Assembly: GCA_031772625.1 (NCBI GenBank)
Contig: CM062816.1
Span: 1,670,949,058-1,671,013,057 of the forward strand
From: Pinus tabuliformis
Taxonomy: Eukaryota > Streptophyta > Pinopsida > Pinales > Pinaceae
Length of the DNA: 64,000 nucleotides
Reading direction: 5' to 3'
Shown: positions 23,668 through 35,243 of the stretch, piece after piece
Layout of the letters: every line of letters begins with the position of its first letter
How positions within the stretch are numbered: position 1 is the first letter of the stretch
Program-made: the position numbers and the translations under genes
Notes under the pieces: model-generated
Database searches by the model: none
Seen by the model: only the letters and a program-made list of their open reading frames with translations
What the model was told of the DNA's origin: nothing

Positions 23668-24256
23668 TGATCTAGGTGGATATTGGTGGCCACCCGCCTA
23701 TTCCACTTGGACCCCCAACACTATTTCTTTTAATTCTAGCACAACTTTCTATTTTTGGCAGTGTTTTTGGTCCTAAACTCCTGGAGTCATTTTGAGGTCC
23801 TAAAAGATGTTTTCAAGGAAAACGAAGAGATGGGAAAAGTGTCAAGTCTTATTTCACATCTATTTTTTCACCTTCTTATGGATATCTTAGAAATGAGGTA
23901 TTATGGTAGCCAAACATAGATCATATTCCAAATTTATGACCTCGGGGAATTGGCGGTCTAACTTACCCCAATGGGGCCCAAAACTGTTGGTGCTTCATCT
24001 CCTAGGGTTAGGGTTTCACACTTATTCTTTATGATAAAAAGGCCTCTAAGCCTCATTGTAACATAGTTTAGAAGGCATGTAGTTGTCACATCTCTTCTCA
24101 GAGATAAGCTACCATCACTCGACCTAGTTTGTTCTACTCTGTATAAAAACAATTTTCAATACTTGTTATTAATTAATTGAAGTTATGTTCTTTCGTTGTA
24201 TCTTTGTGTTCTATTTAAATATGTATTTCATTTCATTCCTTCATAAATCTGGATCA
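23668..24256 (+). repeat. Element A 5' LTR
   Basis: Begins TGATCTAGGTGGATATTGG and ends GGATCA, directly before the PBS; 589 bp. Its first 130 bp match the 3' LTR start at 27,910 nearly base for base. Confidence 0.85.
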
Positions 24257-24257
24257 A

Positions 24258-24271
24258 TGGTATCAAAGTAG
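24258..24271 (+). other. Element A primer-binding site
   Basis: TGGTATCAAAGTAG lies one base after the LTR and matches, with two changes, the TGGTATCAGAGC site complementary to the initiator tRNA-Met 3' end. Confidence 0.75.
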
Positions 24272-24291
24272 TTTTCTCTTTTTATGTTTTT

Positions 24292-25123
24292 TTGTGCATG
24301 TCCCCAACAAGGTCGAGGTATAAGGAATTGGGACTTGAATTGGTTGAGCCCTTGCAAGACCATCCCTGCCAACACCAACGACCTCCCATGGCGAAAGGAA
24401 AGAAAGATGAGGGAGTGGGAGATCCTATCAAATTATTGCTCGAAGAAGCCATCGAGCGGCAAAGGAACGAGATGATGGACAACTTTTCCTAGATCCTTCA
24501 GTGAATGCTAATAGGGGGCATATCTTCATCCAACAGTCACTTCATAGGCACCGCCCCCTTCAAGGTACAAGTTAACTTCGATATCCCTATATTTGAAGAT
24601 CAGATAGATGCATATGTTGTAGATAAATGGTTAAATCTGTTGGAAGTTTATTTTTTGGTCCATAGTTTCTCTAATAGGGAAAAGATTACTTTTTGCACTG
24701 CTTAAGGTCACCCCCCATGTCAAGGACTAGTGGGAAACTTACTGTGAGAAAAGGGTTAAGGAACCCTCTATGTTTATAGCTGCACCCTCTTGGAACTATT
24801 TTTGAGACGTTGTTAAGGAATAGTATTACCCTGTTGGGAGCTATGAAGACAAGTACATACAATGGACCACTCTATGGCAGCAAAGGTACCAAGATATGTA
24901 TGAGATCACAAATATTTTTCATACTCTACGCACAAAGTTCAGTATCAAAGACTCTAAGGCATATCTGGTGCTCAAGTACAGTGGTTGTTTGCAAAAATAC
25001 ATTCAAGAATATATGGATTTCCTATACATCTCCTCACTTAGTGCAACATACCGATATGTTGCTGAGATTGAACAAAAATTTAAACAAAAGAAGCGAGACT
25101 TTGGATCTACAAATCTGAAGTAG
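24292..25123 (+). pseudogene. Element A gag remnant
   Basis: Successive plus frames give the N-terminal SPTRSRYKELGLELVEPL and MAKGKKDEGVGDPIKLLLEE, then the capsid-like VNFDIPIFEDQIDAYVVDKW and LNLLEVYFLVHSFSNREKI, then YVAEIEQKFKQKKRDFG near the end. This is the Retrotrans_gag pattern: a short acidic head followed by a W-containing helical core. A stop follows NFS at about 24,490 and several frameshifts occur after 24,700. Capsid function is lost. Confidence 0.75.
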
Positions 25124-25469
25124 GGCAAGAGCACCCCCAAACTGCAGAACAAGGGATAGATCTAAGGTGAAATGACCTAAGATAATCCATTGAAATCATA
25201 AGCAAAGAATAGCACCACAAAGACGAAGAAGGACACAGGAAAGTGGTGTGAGTTCCACAAGAGCCCCACCCACAACACAAATGAGTGTCACGCTAAGCAA
25301 TCATTGGTGGCTTAGCTAAAAGCTTCAAAGTCTGATGCATGTTTTGATTCTAAGCCAGAACCCAACAAGGGGAAGTAGATTATTGACACAGAACCCAGTG
25401 CCACCATTGCCACCACCAAGGTCTAGAAGGTTGAGTCCGAAGATCCAAAGGAGGGGGAGCGTCTCTTCC

Positions 25470-25720
25470 AATCACAAATGTGGGTGAAGGGTCCTCTATT
25501 GCATTTCACTATCGACAATGGGACCCAAAATAACATCATCTCGGTAGACATCATTAAGCAGTTGGGCCTGCCGACCACAACACACCCACAACCATATACC
25601 ATCGGGTGGCTCCACCAATGACGAGATCTTCGATTCGGCTAACAGTGTCACCTTCCCTACAGCATCAAGCCCTTCACAATTAAGGTACTATGTGATGTTG
25701 TTCCTCTTGAAGTTTGTGAT
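25470..25720 (+). pseudogene. Element A protease remnant
   Basis: The plus strand reads LLHFTIDNGTQNNIISVDII followed by KQLGLPTTTHPQPYTIGWL. In gypsy retropepsins the active-site triad sits in a DSGSxxNxIS context; here it is DNG, so the active site is changed. Stops follow. The region 25,720-26,150 has no recognisable frame but fits the decayed PR-RT linker. Confidence 0.65.
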
Positions 25721-26149
25721 TTTTATTAGGCTACCATATTTGTGGAAGCGTCATGTTGTGTATGAGTCTAGGGCTCGTACTGTTATTATTACTTTGAGTA
25801 GAAAAATATACATGATACCGAAGGTAGCCCTGCTTACTGCCATTTATTTGATCTTTGCTAAGAAATGCAGTAAGATCATCTCCTAGACCGGGATATTTTT
25901 TTTCTTTGTAATTCATTCTCAAAGTAAGGGGAAGATTGTGGCCACATCCATGGCCCCTGGAAAGGGTCCCTCTTTGCAATAGAAGCAAGTTGATAAGGTC
26001 ATGGAAGAATATAAGGACATCTTCTCCTCACCCATAGGAGTACCCTTACACTATTAATTCAAGCACTCGATCGATCTGACTCCTAGAGCTCCTTTACCCA
26101 ATGGGCCAATATATCGTCACTCTCTTCTAGAAAATGAGGAAATCAAGTG

Positions 26150-26772
26150 GTGAATCCAGGAGCTGCTACAAAAAGGATGCATCTGACCAAGCTCATCACC
26201 TTTGTGGGAGCCCAATTGTACTCATACAGAAGAAGGATGGGACCTGGAGACTCTACATTGATTATCAGGCATTGAATAAAATCATTGTCAGGAACAGGTA
26301 CCTGATCCCATAGATTGATGACCTTCTTGACTAGCTCAAGGGGGCCAAGTACTTCAACAAGATTGATTTGAATTCTGGATATCACCAAGTTCCAATAGAG
26401 CCCACAAATGTATGGAAGACCACCTTCAAATCCAGGGAGGGTCTTTTTGCGTGGTTGGTCATGTGTTTTGAGTTGACAAATGCCCCTACAACTTTTATAA
26501 GGCTGATGGATGACATATTACGACCTTTCACCAAATCGTTTGTGGTTGTATATTTGGATGACATCCTCATCTTCAGCAATAGGCGAGAACAACACTTGCA
26601 ACATATTCGGCAGGTCCTTCAAACCTTGCGGCAACACAAGCTATGTGCCAACCTACAGAAGTGCTCCTTTGGCATGGATGAGGTCCAATATTTGGGGTAC
26701 ATAATTGATGAGCAAGGCGTGCATGTGGATCCAACTAAGATCCAAGTCATTCGAGATTGGCCAAAACTATGA
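26150..26772 (+). pseudogene. Element A reverse transcriptase remnant
   Basis: The frame 26368-26772 contains NSGYHQVPIEPTNVWKTTFK (LDLxSGYHQI motif), FELTNAPTTFIRLMDDILR, the catalytic [11 protein letters not shown] and YLGYIIDEQGVHVDPTKIQV. These are RT motifs in correct order. The upstream LVPKKDG-type part is out of frame with stops. The catalytic Asp pair is intact, but the frame ends at 26,772 at the border of an internal deletion. Confidence 0.88.
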
Positions 26773-26820
26773 CCATTAAGAAGCAAGGCCATCTCTAAGC
26801 CAACCATTAAAAAGCAAGGC
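26772..26820 (+). repeat. Deletion junction with 18-bp direct repeat
   Basis: ACCATTAAGAAGCAAGGC (26772-26789) recurs as ACCATTAAAAAGCAAGGC (26803-26820). The left copy ends the RT segment and the right copy belongs to integrase (KPTIKKQGMYTPLP). RNase H and the HHCC integrase finger, normally between them, are missing, so the deletion probably used this homology. Confidence 0.6.
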
Positions 26821-27560
26821 ATGTACACTCCTCTACCTACTCCTAGCCGACCTTGGGAATCAATCTCCATGGATTATATGTTTAGCCTCCCTTCTACCAA
26901 GCATGGTAATGACTATGTATTTATGTTTTTCGATAGATTTTCTAAGATGGCTATATTTATGGCTTGCAAGAAGAGAATCATCACAAAAGACACTATCAAA
27001 CTCTTCTTCGAACGAGTGTGGGTTCATCTTGGGATCCCACAAACCATTATATCATATTGGGATAGTAGGTTCTTGAGCACATTTTGGTTGAGCTTCAGGT
27101 AGTTATTGGACACTAAGCTCACCAAATCGACTACATTCCATCCCCAGAGTGATGGCCAGACGGAGGTTGTCAATAGGATGATAGTGCACATACTACACAT
27201 GTACAACTCTAAGCATCCATGAACATGGGACGAGAGTCTTCCCTATGTGTAACATAGCTATAACAAAGCTCAACACAACTTAGCTGGCCACAACCCCTTT
27301 CAAGTGGGCATGGGATTTCAACCATTGTGTCCCATTGATGTTGCAATGCCTCTTACAATTACATAGGAAAAATCTACACATGTCCAGTGTGAAGTTGATA
27401 AATCCACCAGATGTATTGAACACATCTAGCACATCCGCTAGTAGGTCCATGATATCCTGGATAAAGCCAATGTTAAATACAAAAAATTTCATGATCAACA
27501 TTGGGTGCCACATAAGTTTCAAGTGGGCGGCAAAGTTTGGTTACATTTGCAGAAGGAATG
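26821..27560 (+). pseudogene. Element A integrase remnant
   Basis: The frame 26821-27102 reads MYTPLPTPSRPWESISMDYM with the first core Asp, then DYVFMFFDRFSKMAIFMACK. Next comes IPQTIISYWDSRFLSTFW, corresponding to the second Asp in the usual SDRDxxFxSxFW. Beyond a stop, TTFHPQSDGQTEVVNRMI carries the third catalytic residue (Glu). The C-terminal WVPHKFQVGGKVWLHLQKE matches the GDxVWLxL segment. Several stops interrupt it. Confidence 0.85.
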
Positions 27561-27896
27561 CCTTATTTCAAGCTCACCATTCCCCCCTTCCTTGTCCTGC
27601 ACCCAATTTTCAATGTGGACCACCTTGGGCCAAACTTTCCACCATTGTTGGACACATCAAACATTGTTGAGTGGTTGACACCAACAGAGCTCAGCCCAGA
27701 TTGCATTGAACAGGCCACGGCCGACTGAATCATGGACACACAGATTAATCACAATTTCAAATAGAGGATCAAACTATATCGTGTTGTCAAAGCCACCCAT
27801 CTCCTACACCAAGGCAAATGGCTCATCAAGGACTAAGTTTAATAAAAGTTTCCCATCTCATGGTGGTACTCAATGCAATGGGGGGCATTGCTTCCT
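27561..27896 (+). other. Element A 3' internal region
   Basis: Decayed frames between integrase and PPT. I see no clear chromodomain. Confidence 0.5.
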
Positions 27897-27909
27897 AAGG
27901 GAGGGGGAC
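27897..27909 (+). other. Element A polypurine tract
   Basis: AAGGGAGGGGGAC lies immediately before the TGATCC start of the 3' LTR, as expected for plus-strand priming. Confidence 0.8.
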
Positions 27910-28041
27910 TGATCCAAGTGGATATTGGTGGCCACCCACCTATTCCAGTTGGACCCCCAACTCTGTTTCCTTAATTTTAGCACAACTTTCTATTTTTGGC
28001 AGCTTTTCAGGTCCTAAACTTTTGGAACTGTTTTGAGGTCC
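27910..28041 (+). repeat. Element A 3' LTR, truncated by insertion of B
   Basis: Matches 23,668-23,800 until GAGGTCC, where the sequence switches to element B. The last five bases before the switch are GGTCC, the expected left copy of B's target-site duplication. Confidence 0.85.
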
Positions 28042-29031
28042 TGTTGATGGCCAAAAATGACCTCATAAACATTAGGGAGACCACTCGGTCAGAGCCTTGA
28101 ATAATAACCATTTCCATTTGTGTTAGTGGTTCTGACTGGTTCTATTCGGTTCAGTTACCCCCTCACTCTCCCTACTTACTTGTGATGTTTCTAATTGATT
28201 ATCAACAAGAAGAATGATATTAGAATTATCCTCTTGCTACTAGCTTGCTAGAAAGCAAACCTTAAGCTGAATTGAGGGCTCAGACAAGCCACACCTAAGG
28301 TTTCTCCTATGGAAGGAGACTTCTAAAATGCAATGGTTTAATTCTAAATGCAATCCTATGCTAGGATGCAAACAACATAAAGGAAATATAATATATATTA
28401 TCTCCATTAGAATCAGATATAGATCTAATCCAAATCAATATAAAAGTGATTTAAAGAATGGGGATTTAACATGCCTCTTTTATGATAAATATCAAATGAT
28501 TGAAATAGTTCTAACAATTGATATGCCTTGTTTGGAGATTTAAAATGATGATAAATAAGCCATTAAAATGCAGAAATAGTTCATACAACTCAATGACAGT
28601 TAAATCGATTTAATATGGCAAATTTATGAGTAAATAGTTACTCAAAAATTTGATTAAGCATAATAGTAAATCGAAAATAAACAATAGATCTAAGAGACCA
28701 TTATATGAGATAACTGATCTAATAGACAATCATTTTCCTATCAAACAAAAGTGAAAAATATGAGACAATTGGCATAGATCTTTCATTGAAAAGAATGTGA
28801 CTTGCATTAGCAAATAAAAGTACTTGGAAATACAATAAAAAAAAAACTTAATTCCCTTGTTTTGTTTTACAAATAGATTTCCAACAGACCTTCCAAAATC
28901 AATGACCTATGCCATTAGAGAAAAGAGTTGCAATAGTGAAAACTATGCCTCAATAAAAATATTGAATCTTGAAAATGAAATCCTCAACACATTCAAATTT
29001 GAGTATTTGCCTTCACCTACAACTAAAATTT
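28042..29031 (-). repeat. Element B left LTR, first part
   Basis: Begins TGTTGATGGCCAAAAATGACC (LTR terminus seen from the plus strand) and matches 54,630-55,616 along its length. The match stops at CAACTAAAATT, where element C is inserted. It resumes at 36,677. No gene is present; short frames such as 28,857-29,045 are by-products of the LTR. Confidence 0.8.
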
Positions 29032-30494
29032 TGATCCGTTTATGAAACTTGAAGGTGATGAACAAATTGCAAGTGAAAATTTTATGTATTTTGGGTAATG
29101 GATCAAGTTACAAAACACATAAACAAATGATTTTTAAACTTAGTTAACAACCAAAATAGAGACAAAATACCATATCAGAAACACATAACAACAAACATGA
29201 TAAAGGAGTTCACCCCTCTCATGGGCTACATCTCCTGGTCCAGCTTCCAATGCAGGGCATCTTTCATTAAGTGCTCAAATTTGTGTTTTCATGGCTTCAT
29301 AATGTTCATAATGCAAAAAAAAAATGTCTCCAATGGATCCAGAACTGTAAAAAAACCCCATTTGGGTTTTTTTTGCACCTCGTTTGGCCAAAAACTGAGA
29401 AAGTTATGCATGTTACAAGGCTTTTTTTTTTTTTTTTGCCCATAGCTAACCATCCTCCAATTGGGCTCAAAATTGGCTTGAGCGCCCCAAACTCGGAACC
29501 GGTGCATAAACCTGGCCTACGATCCCATCCAACGGGCGAAATTTTCGGACAGTTAAAATGTCCATTAACCCTCGAATTTTGAAATTTGTGGTCGTATGGA
29601 GGCCACGTGCCCAACGGCTGAGGCTAACCTCCCACCCTTGCCGATCGGGCCCCCAACTGAACTGGAGTGGTCACGTGGAACCCCGTGCAACCCAGGGTTG
29701 GGTGCTATAAATCTGCACGCACCAACTTTAAGGATTAACTTGTGGTCATTTGATGCCCATGTGGCATGGGGCTGGCCCCCACTCAGAGCGTTAAGGGTTG
29801 CCCCCCTCTGTTAGTCTCCCAGCGTGGTTACATGTGTAATGGGATGTGACTTGGGGCTGGGGCTAATCCCAGGCCCTTGGTCCCACCCTGTGGTTATGTG
29901 GGCATGGGGACCAGGGCTGGGGCTTAGCTCGACCCAATTCCAAGCATAAAACACACATCATTTTAATTATAACCAAGAGCCTATACAAGTTAAGTGACTT
30001 TGGTGTGGTGCAATGGTAGACGGTCTTGCTGCTCAATGCTTAGTCGCTGGTTCGAATCTCGTTAGGCTCGGTCTGACCCATAACAAATTTTTCACCAACG
30101 TCGAGAGGCCACATGGAGGCCACCCATTAACCCACATGGCCTCTTCTGATTCAACCACTTCAACAAACCATAAACCAATAGAATTGAACCATCCATGAAC
30201 AAATTAAAAAGGAGACACTTTTCAACAAACCATTGGCCAATAAAAATATAATCACCCTGCCCAGTCACATGCTTATTAAATGTACAAACTGATGATTGGG
30301 CATACCTGCAAGCCAACTTTAAAATTTTGCTTGTTTGGGAAATCGACTAGAACATGATATCAGGAGAATACGATATCGGTTTTGAACGACTCAAGTTGTG
30401 TTGCATTCAAATCACCGAGACCTATGCACTAGTACAGGTTTCAATCTCTATCACACACTTTGAATTTTGAGCACTAAACTGATCCCTTGGATCA
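29032..30494 (-). repeat. Element C left LTR (3' LTR)
   Basis: 1463 bp, TGATCCGTTT ... CTTGGATCA. It contains a GC-rich middle (29,440-29,940) and, on the plus strand, a tRNA-like segment described separately. It has poly-T and poly-A runs (29,418-29,438) absent from the other copies. Confidence 0.9.
30006..30059 (+). promoter_or_regulatory. tRNA-like A and B boxes inside LTR C
   Basis: TGGTGCAATGG (30006-30016) fits the RNA polymerase III A box TRGYNNARNNG, and GGTTCGAATCT (30049-30059) fits the B box. The gap between them is 32 bp, as in a normal tRNA gene. The segment runs opposite to the transcription of element C. The same pair occurs, with mutations, at 36,206-36,259 and 46,332-46,385. 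It looks like a tRNA-derived SINE head captured by the ancestor of this LTR. Confidence 0.65.
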
Positions 30495-30506
30495 CTTCTC
30501 CCCATT
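30495..30506 (-). other. Element C polypurine tract
   Basis: On the minus strand AATGGGGAGAAG directly precedes the 3' LTR. Confidence 0.8.
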
Positions 30507-30647
30507 GGAAGCTTTTGGACCTCTAAAAGACTACTTTCAATCAACAAATAGATGAGGGTACAATTCCCTCACCCTTCCAATCTCAATCCGTTTAGATTTT
30601 CTTGGATTTATGCCTTTGAGATCAACACAAAGGTACAGTACATCCCC

Positions 30648-31707
30648 TCATTTTGAAGTACTTGTCCTTATATCAAGGATAGTATCTTGTTGCAATTCAT
30701 CAAGAAATTCTGGAGAGAAATATTCTATTGAAGGAATCTGAACATGCTCTCCTTGATCATCAATCAAAGGAGGCTCATATAATCTCAATTTCTCAACATT
30801 AACAATTGCATACATTTGCATATAAGGAGGCAATTCAAAATAGAAGGCATCGCTCCCAATCTTTTCTAGAATTTTAAAAGGTCCATACCTTATTGGTTTC
30901 AGTTTTTTACCTTCTCCTTTAAGCCTCTCGTTGCTAATGTAAAGCCAAACTTCATCTCCAACCTGAAAATTGTGGTCAAAATGATGCTTATCATGCCTTG
31001 TCTTGTACTTGTCTTGGCTCTTTTCCAATTGTTCTTAAACCATATGATGCACCAATTGAACTTGTTCAATGGATCGCTTAGCCTTATCAATGTCACTATG
31101 ACCATAAATAGCAACATCTTTCCCAAAGAAAAAATATAAAGTATATTTTGGTAAGTAACCAAAGCATCCCTCAAATGGAGATGTTTGAGTCGATAAATGC
31201 TTTGCCTAGTTATAAGCATGATGAATGTAGTGTAAGTGTTCATCCCAAAGCTTAGGATTTTTGTTGCAATAACCACGAAGAAGATGTACTACCTTTCGTT
31301 CACCACTTAGTATGACCATGGTTTGTGGATGGAATGTTGTACTCTTTTTCAACTTGGTGTCCATGAGTCCCCACAAGCTTGACCAAAAGTTCCTGACAAA
31401 TTAAGAATCTCGATCAGAAATAATGGATTTGGGCAATCCAAAATGTACCCATACATGTTGAAAGAACATTTATGCAGTTTGTTCAGTTGTAACCTAAGTT
31501 CTTACAAGGCATAAAAATACATATCTTGATGAAACGATCCACCAAAACATAAAGATATTCGTGAATTTTTTTAGACATAGGCAGTCCTCTTACAAAGTCC
31601 ATAAAAACACTTTCCCAAGGACGGGAAGGGACTGGAAGTGGAGTATACAATCCTAACTTTCTATTGCAAAGCTTACTTGTAGCACATAAAGAACATCCTC
31701 TTACATA
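30648..31707 (-). pseudogene. Element C integrase core and C-terminal remnant
   Basis: The frame 31028-30648 reads HFDHNFQVGDEVWLYISNER, then KPIRYGPFKILEKIGSDAF and NVEKLRLYEP, which is the GPY-type C-terminal domain of gypsy integrases. Upstream (about 31,700-31,030) the minus strand shows LYTPLPVPSRPWESVFMDFV and LVDRFIKICIFMPCK of the catalytic core, broken by stops. Normal role in the parent: insertion of the cDNA into the chromosome. Confidence 0.82.
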
Positions 31708-32549
31708 TCATGACACACTTTCATTCATTCTAGGCCAATAACAATACCTTTGTAATTGTGCCACTGTCTTGCTTACACCAAAATGGCCAGCAATAAGAGA
31801 AGTATGTGCTTCCCTTATGATGTTGACTCTTTCACCTTGTGGAATGCATAGCTTGCCAAGATGATACAAAATTTTATCATGCACATGGTAATCCAATTCC
31901 TCTACTTGGTTGCCTTCACACAAAGTTGCATATACATCTTTAAAGTCATCATCTATAGCATATTTTTTAACATAGCTCTTATGCATGATAGAATTATGAT
32001 TAAGAATAACTGAAGCACTAACAATTGGTCTAGAAAGCATGTCAACAACCTTGTTATAGATACCTTTCTTATACCTTATCACCAAGTGGAATTGCTGCAA
32101 GAAACCCATCCATCTGAAATGCCTTGCTTGTTGTAACTTAGTTTGTGATTGCAAGTATTGTAATGGTTGATGATCAATGTGAATGATAGTTTCCTTTCCC
32201 ATCAAATAGTGTTTCTACTTTTTCACACTTTGCACCAATGCATACAGTTCCTTGTCTATATGTAGGATAGTTAACTACCGCACCATTAAAAGTCTTAGAA
32301 TGGTAACATATGAGCTTACCATGTTGCATCAAGACCACTCCATTGGCATAGTAACTTGCATCTATTTGTATCTCAAATGGCTATCTTAAATCAGGAAGTG
32401 CAAGAATTGGGGGTTGTGCTGATTCTCTCCTTCAGTGCATCAAAGGCTTTATGATGCTTGCCTCCCCACTGAAAAACATGCTTTATGCTTGTCGAGGCAT
32501 TTAATGGAGCTGCAATTGAAGAAAAGTTAGAAATGAACTTTCTCCAATA
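31708..32549 (-). pseudogene. Element C RNase H and integrase zinc-finger remnant
   Basis: The frame 32205-31708 contains IIHIDHQPLQYLQSQTKL and HLVIRYKKGIYNKVVDMLSR from the RNase H C-terminus (the VIRYKKGxxNxVADxLSR motif). It then has HTSLIAGHFGVSKTVAQLQR and YCYWP, the HHCC finger start of integrase. The N-terminal half of RNase H (32,549-32,206) is recognisable only in pieces and has several stops. Confidence 0.82.
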
Positions 32550-33978
32550 TTAGGTTGCTCCCAAAAAGATTCTAACCTTAGTTACATTATTAGGCTTGGG
32601 CCAATCTACAATGACTTTGACCTTTGAGGGATCTATCTTCAATTCACCCCCTCCAACAATATGTCCCAAATACACTAATGAGGTCTTTCCAAACTCACAT
32701 TTAGACATATTTAAAAACAAATTTTCTTTCTTCAAGACATCTAAGACTTGCCTAACATGCCTGACATGTTCTTCACAGGTTTTACTGAATATCAATATGT
32801 CATCTAAGTAGACAATTACAAAATCATCAAGAAAAGGCCTTAAGACATCATTCATAACTCTCATGAATGTTGCAGGAGCATTACAAAGCCCAAAAGGCAT
32901 AACTAACCATTCAAACAAACCTTTCTTTGTTTTGAAGGTTGTCTTCCATATGTCTCCTTCAGCAATCCTAATCTGATGATAACCACTTCTCAAGTCCAAC
33001 TTAGTGAAATATACAACATATTTTAGTTGATCAAGTAAATCATCAATTCGAGGAAGAGGGTAATGATTTTTTACCATAATCTTGTTCAAGGCTCTGAAAT
33101 CTACACACATGTGCCATGTACCATATTTCTTTGGTACTAAAACAATTGGTGACCTGCATGGCGATGTGCTTGGTCTGATGACCCCTTTGTCAAGAAACTC
33201 TTGGATTTTTCTTTTAATTTTTTTCGTTCTCCATGACTGACATCCTGTACATGCCAATGTTTGGAAGAGGACAATCTTGTTGCAATTGGATCTCATGTTG
33301 GATTCCTCTTTTAGGAGGCAATCCTTTGGGTTCCTGAAACATCTCATCATAGGTGTTAACAACCTCATACAAATCAGATTTTAACTTTGCATCACATCCT
33401 TGGAAGGCTTCATTTTCAACATTCTCTTTTGGTTTAATCATCAAGAGTACAAAGTTCTTACTAGCATTAACAAACCTTTTCATTTGTCCAACATTCAAAA
33501 GTGATAAATTCAACTTCTTGTTATGTGCTCTAACAATGTACTCAACCCCATATTTAAACAAGTGATATTTGTTCTCATGGAAATGAAAGATGACTCTCCT
33601 ATCATATAGATATGGGCTTCCCAAAACAATACCACAAATGTCAAGTGGAATGACATCAAGCTCTACCTCATCTATAAAATTTGCAGTGATGGCAAATCTC
33701 AATTTACACCTTTTTGTCACATGCAATTTTGCATTGTCACATATCCAACCTAAAGGATAAGGTTTAGGATGTGGAATGGTTTCCAAATTCAATTTCTTAA
33801 TAATGTATTCAGAAATAAGGTTTGCTTGTGATCCACTATCAAATAATGTATCTATCTTGGTATGTTTTGAAATGACTCTAATGTGGAAAAGCTCTATTCT
33901 TTCTTTTTCATGTTGAGTTTCATTGAGGCTACTTGAAGAACTAGTACTTGCAATAGAGTCCTTACCTTTGAATCCCAT
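32550..33978 (-). pseudogene. Element C protease and reverse transcriptase remnant
   Basis: The frame 33978-33214 carries the protease (IDTLFDSGSQANLISEYII, with the DSG triad kept) and the linker to RT ([13 protein letters not shown]). A frameshift near 33,220-33,240 moves the RT into the frame ending at 32,550. That frame has [55 protein letters not shown], the catalytic [14 protein letters not shown] and [20 protein letters not shown]. All catalytic motifs of RT are intact within the frame, but the polyprotein is split. Confidence 0.9.
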
Positions 33979-34120
33979 GGCTGTGATATTTGTTTCATCC
34001 CCGGAATCAAATCCTAAAGCATGCTGTTGTAGTTGTAGTAGTGTTTTCTTTCGCTTTGTTGTTAAACATTTTGGGTCTCATTTCAGGATGAACTTTTCAA
34101 TAGTGGTCTTCATCATGGCC

Positions 34121-35209
34121 TTATTTTGAACATAGTTTACATGTGAGTTTTTCTCCATCTTTCTTGACTGAAGCATTATTCTTCCATTTTCCTTTGAATT
34201 TCCCCTTTCCTTTGTCTCCACTCTTAAATGGATTTTGGTTGCCCTCTTGAGGAACATTCTTCCCTCTTGCTTCTAAATGAGTTTCTTGTACACAAACTTC
34301 ATCTAGTTTTGTAGGGTTAATCATGAGAATTGTGTGTCTCAAATAACTGTGCAATCCTCCAATGTATTTGAGTAGATTGCCTTGAGAGGATAAATCTATA
34401 CCCAATATCAAAGATCTTTTTCTAAATTCTTGACTATAGCTTTGCACATTTTGACCTTTAGCCTGCCTAAAGTTTTGCCAATCTATAATATTTTTTTGCA
34501 TGTATGCTAATGTATAAAATTGCCTTCTTATTGCAACAATAAAATCATTCCAAGAGGATAAAACCTTACCATGTTTCTTTATGTCCTCTTGAGTTTTGGC
34601 TTCCCAACAAATAAGTGTTGCACCTTCCAATCTAAGAGAAACAAGTTGAGTTTTGGTCTCATCATCCTTGATTCTTTGTATCCTGCAATACACTTCAATA
34701 TGATGAACCCAATTATCCAATTTCTCGGCATTTGCCTCCCCATTATACATAGGCAATTCAAAATTTATATCAAGCTTAAACAAAGGAGTTTTACCATGTC
34801 TGTTTGGAGAATTTGGAGGTGTTTGTGAAAGGGTGGAAGAAGTAAAATATGAGGATGAGGATGGAGGTGAAGGTGGTGGTTTGTCACCATTCCCTCCATT
34901 CATTTTTGGAGGCTTGTCTATTTTCCCTCCATCTCCTTTTGGAGGTTTTGATCTCTCTCCATACAAACTTGAATTACTCTCTTCATAAAGAACCTTTACC
35001 ATTTCAGACATCCCAAAGAAATCTTTTCTGAAAGTTCTTTCATCTTTAGACATCCCTTTAGGACCTTCTTCATGTGCCATAACTATTGAAGCTTGAGGTG
35101 TGTTTGTTCTCCTTGAAACAATTTGAGATCTTGGCTCCACAAGTTCTCCTTCTCCTCTTTTAAGCTTCAACCTTATAAGCATCATAAAAACACTTGCAAA
35201 CAAAATCAA
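34121..35209 (-). pseudogene. Element C gag remnant
   Basis: A 362-codon frame with a proline/serine-rich linker (residues about 105-145), then the capsid-like core FKLDINFELPMYNGEANAEK and LDNWVHHIEVYCRI, WNDFIVAIRRQFYTLAY, and a lysine/glycine-rich basic tail. It ends at a stop within the zinc knuckle: TCKLCSK is followed, past TAA, by GHDEDHYWKVHPE-like residues with another stop in place of the Trp. The nonsense mutations separate gag from the protease frame at 33,978. Confidence 0.88.
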
Positions 35210-35222
35210 ACCTTCACAATAA

Positions 35223-35240
35223 CCTGATGCTCTGATACCA
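35223..35240 (-). other. Element C primer-binding site
   Basis: On the minus strand, TGGTATCAGAGCATCAGG begins three bases after the 5' LTR. This is the standard 18-base plant site complementary to initiator tRNA-Met, with no obvious mismatch. Confidence 0.92.
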
Positions 35241-35243
35241 AAA

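Larger units (their letters stand above)
23668..28041 (+). mobile_element. Element A: Ty3/gypsy LTR retrotransposon, decayed
   Basis: Order on the plus strand: 5' LTR, PBS, gag, protease, reverse transcriptase, integrase, PPT, start of 3' LTR. This RT-before-integrase order marks Ty3/gypsy. All frames carry several stops and frameshifts, and an internal deletion removed RNase H and the integrase N-terminus. The 3' LTR is cut after about 132 bp by the insertion of element B at 28,042. The rest of the LTR presumably lies beyond the right edge of the window. Confidence 0.88.

Noticed and set aside
30000-30075. Functional tRNA gene on the plus strand
   Set aside because: The boxes and spacing are good, but the same segment is part of every LTR C copy and there is no matching acceptor stem.
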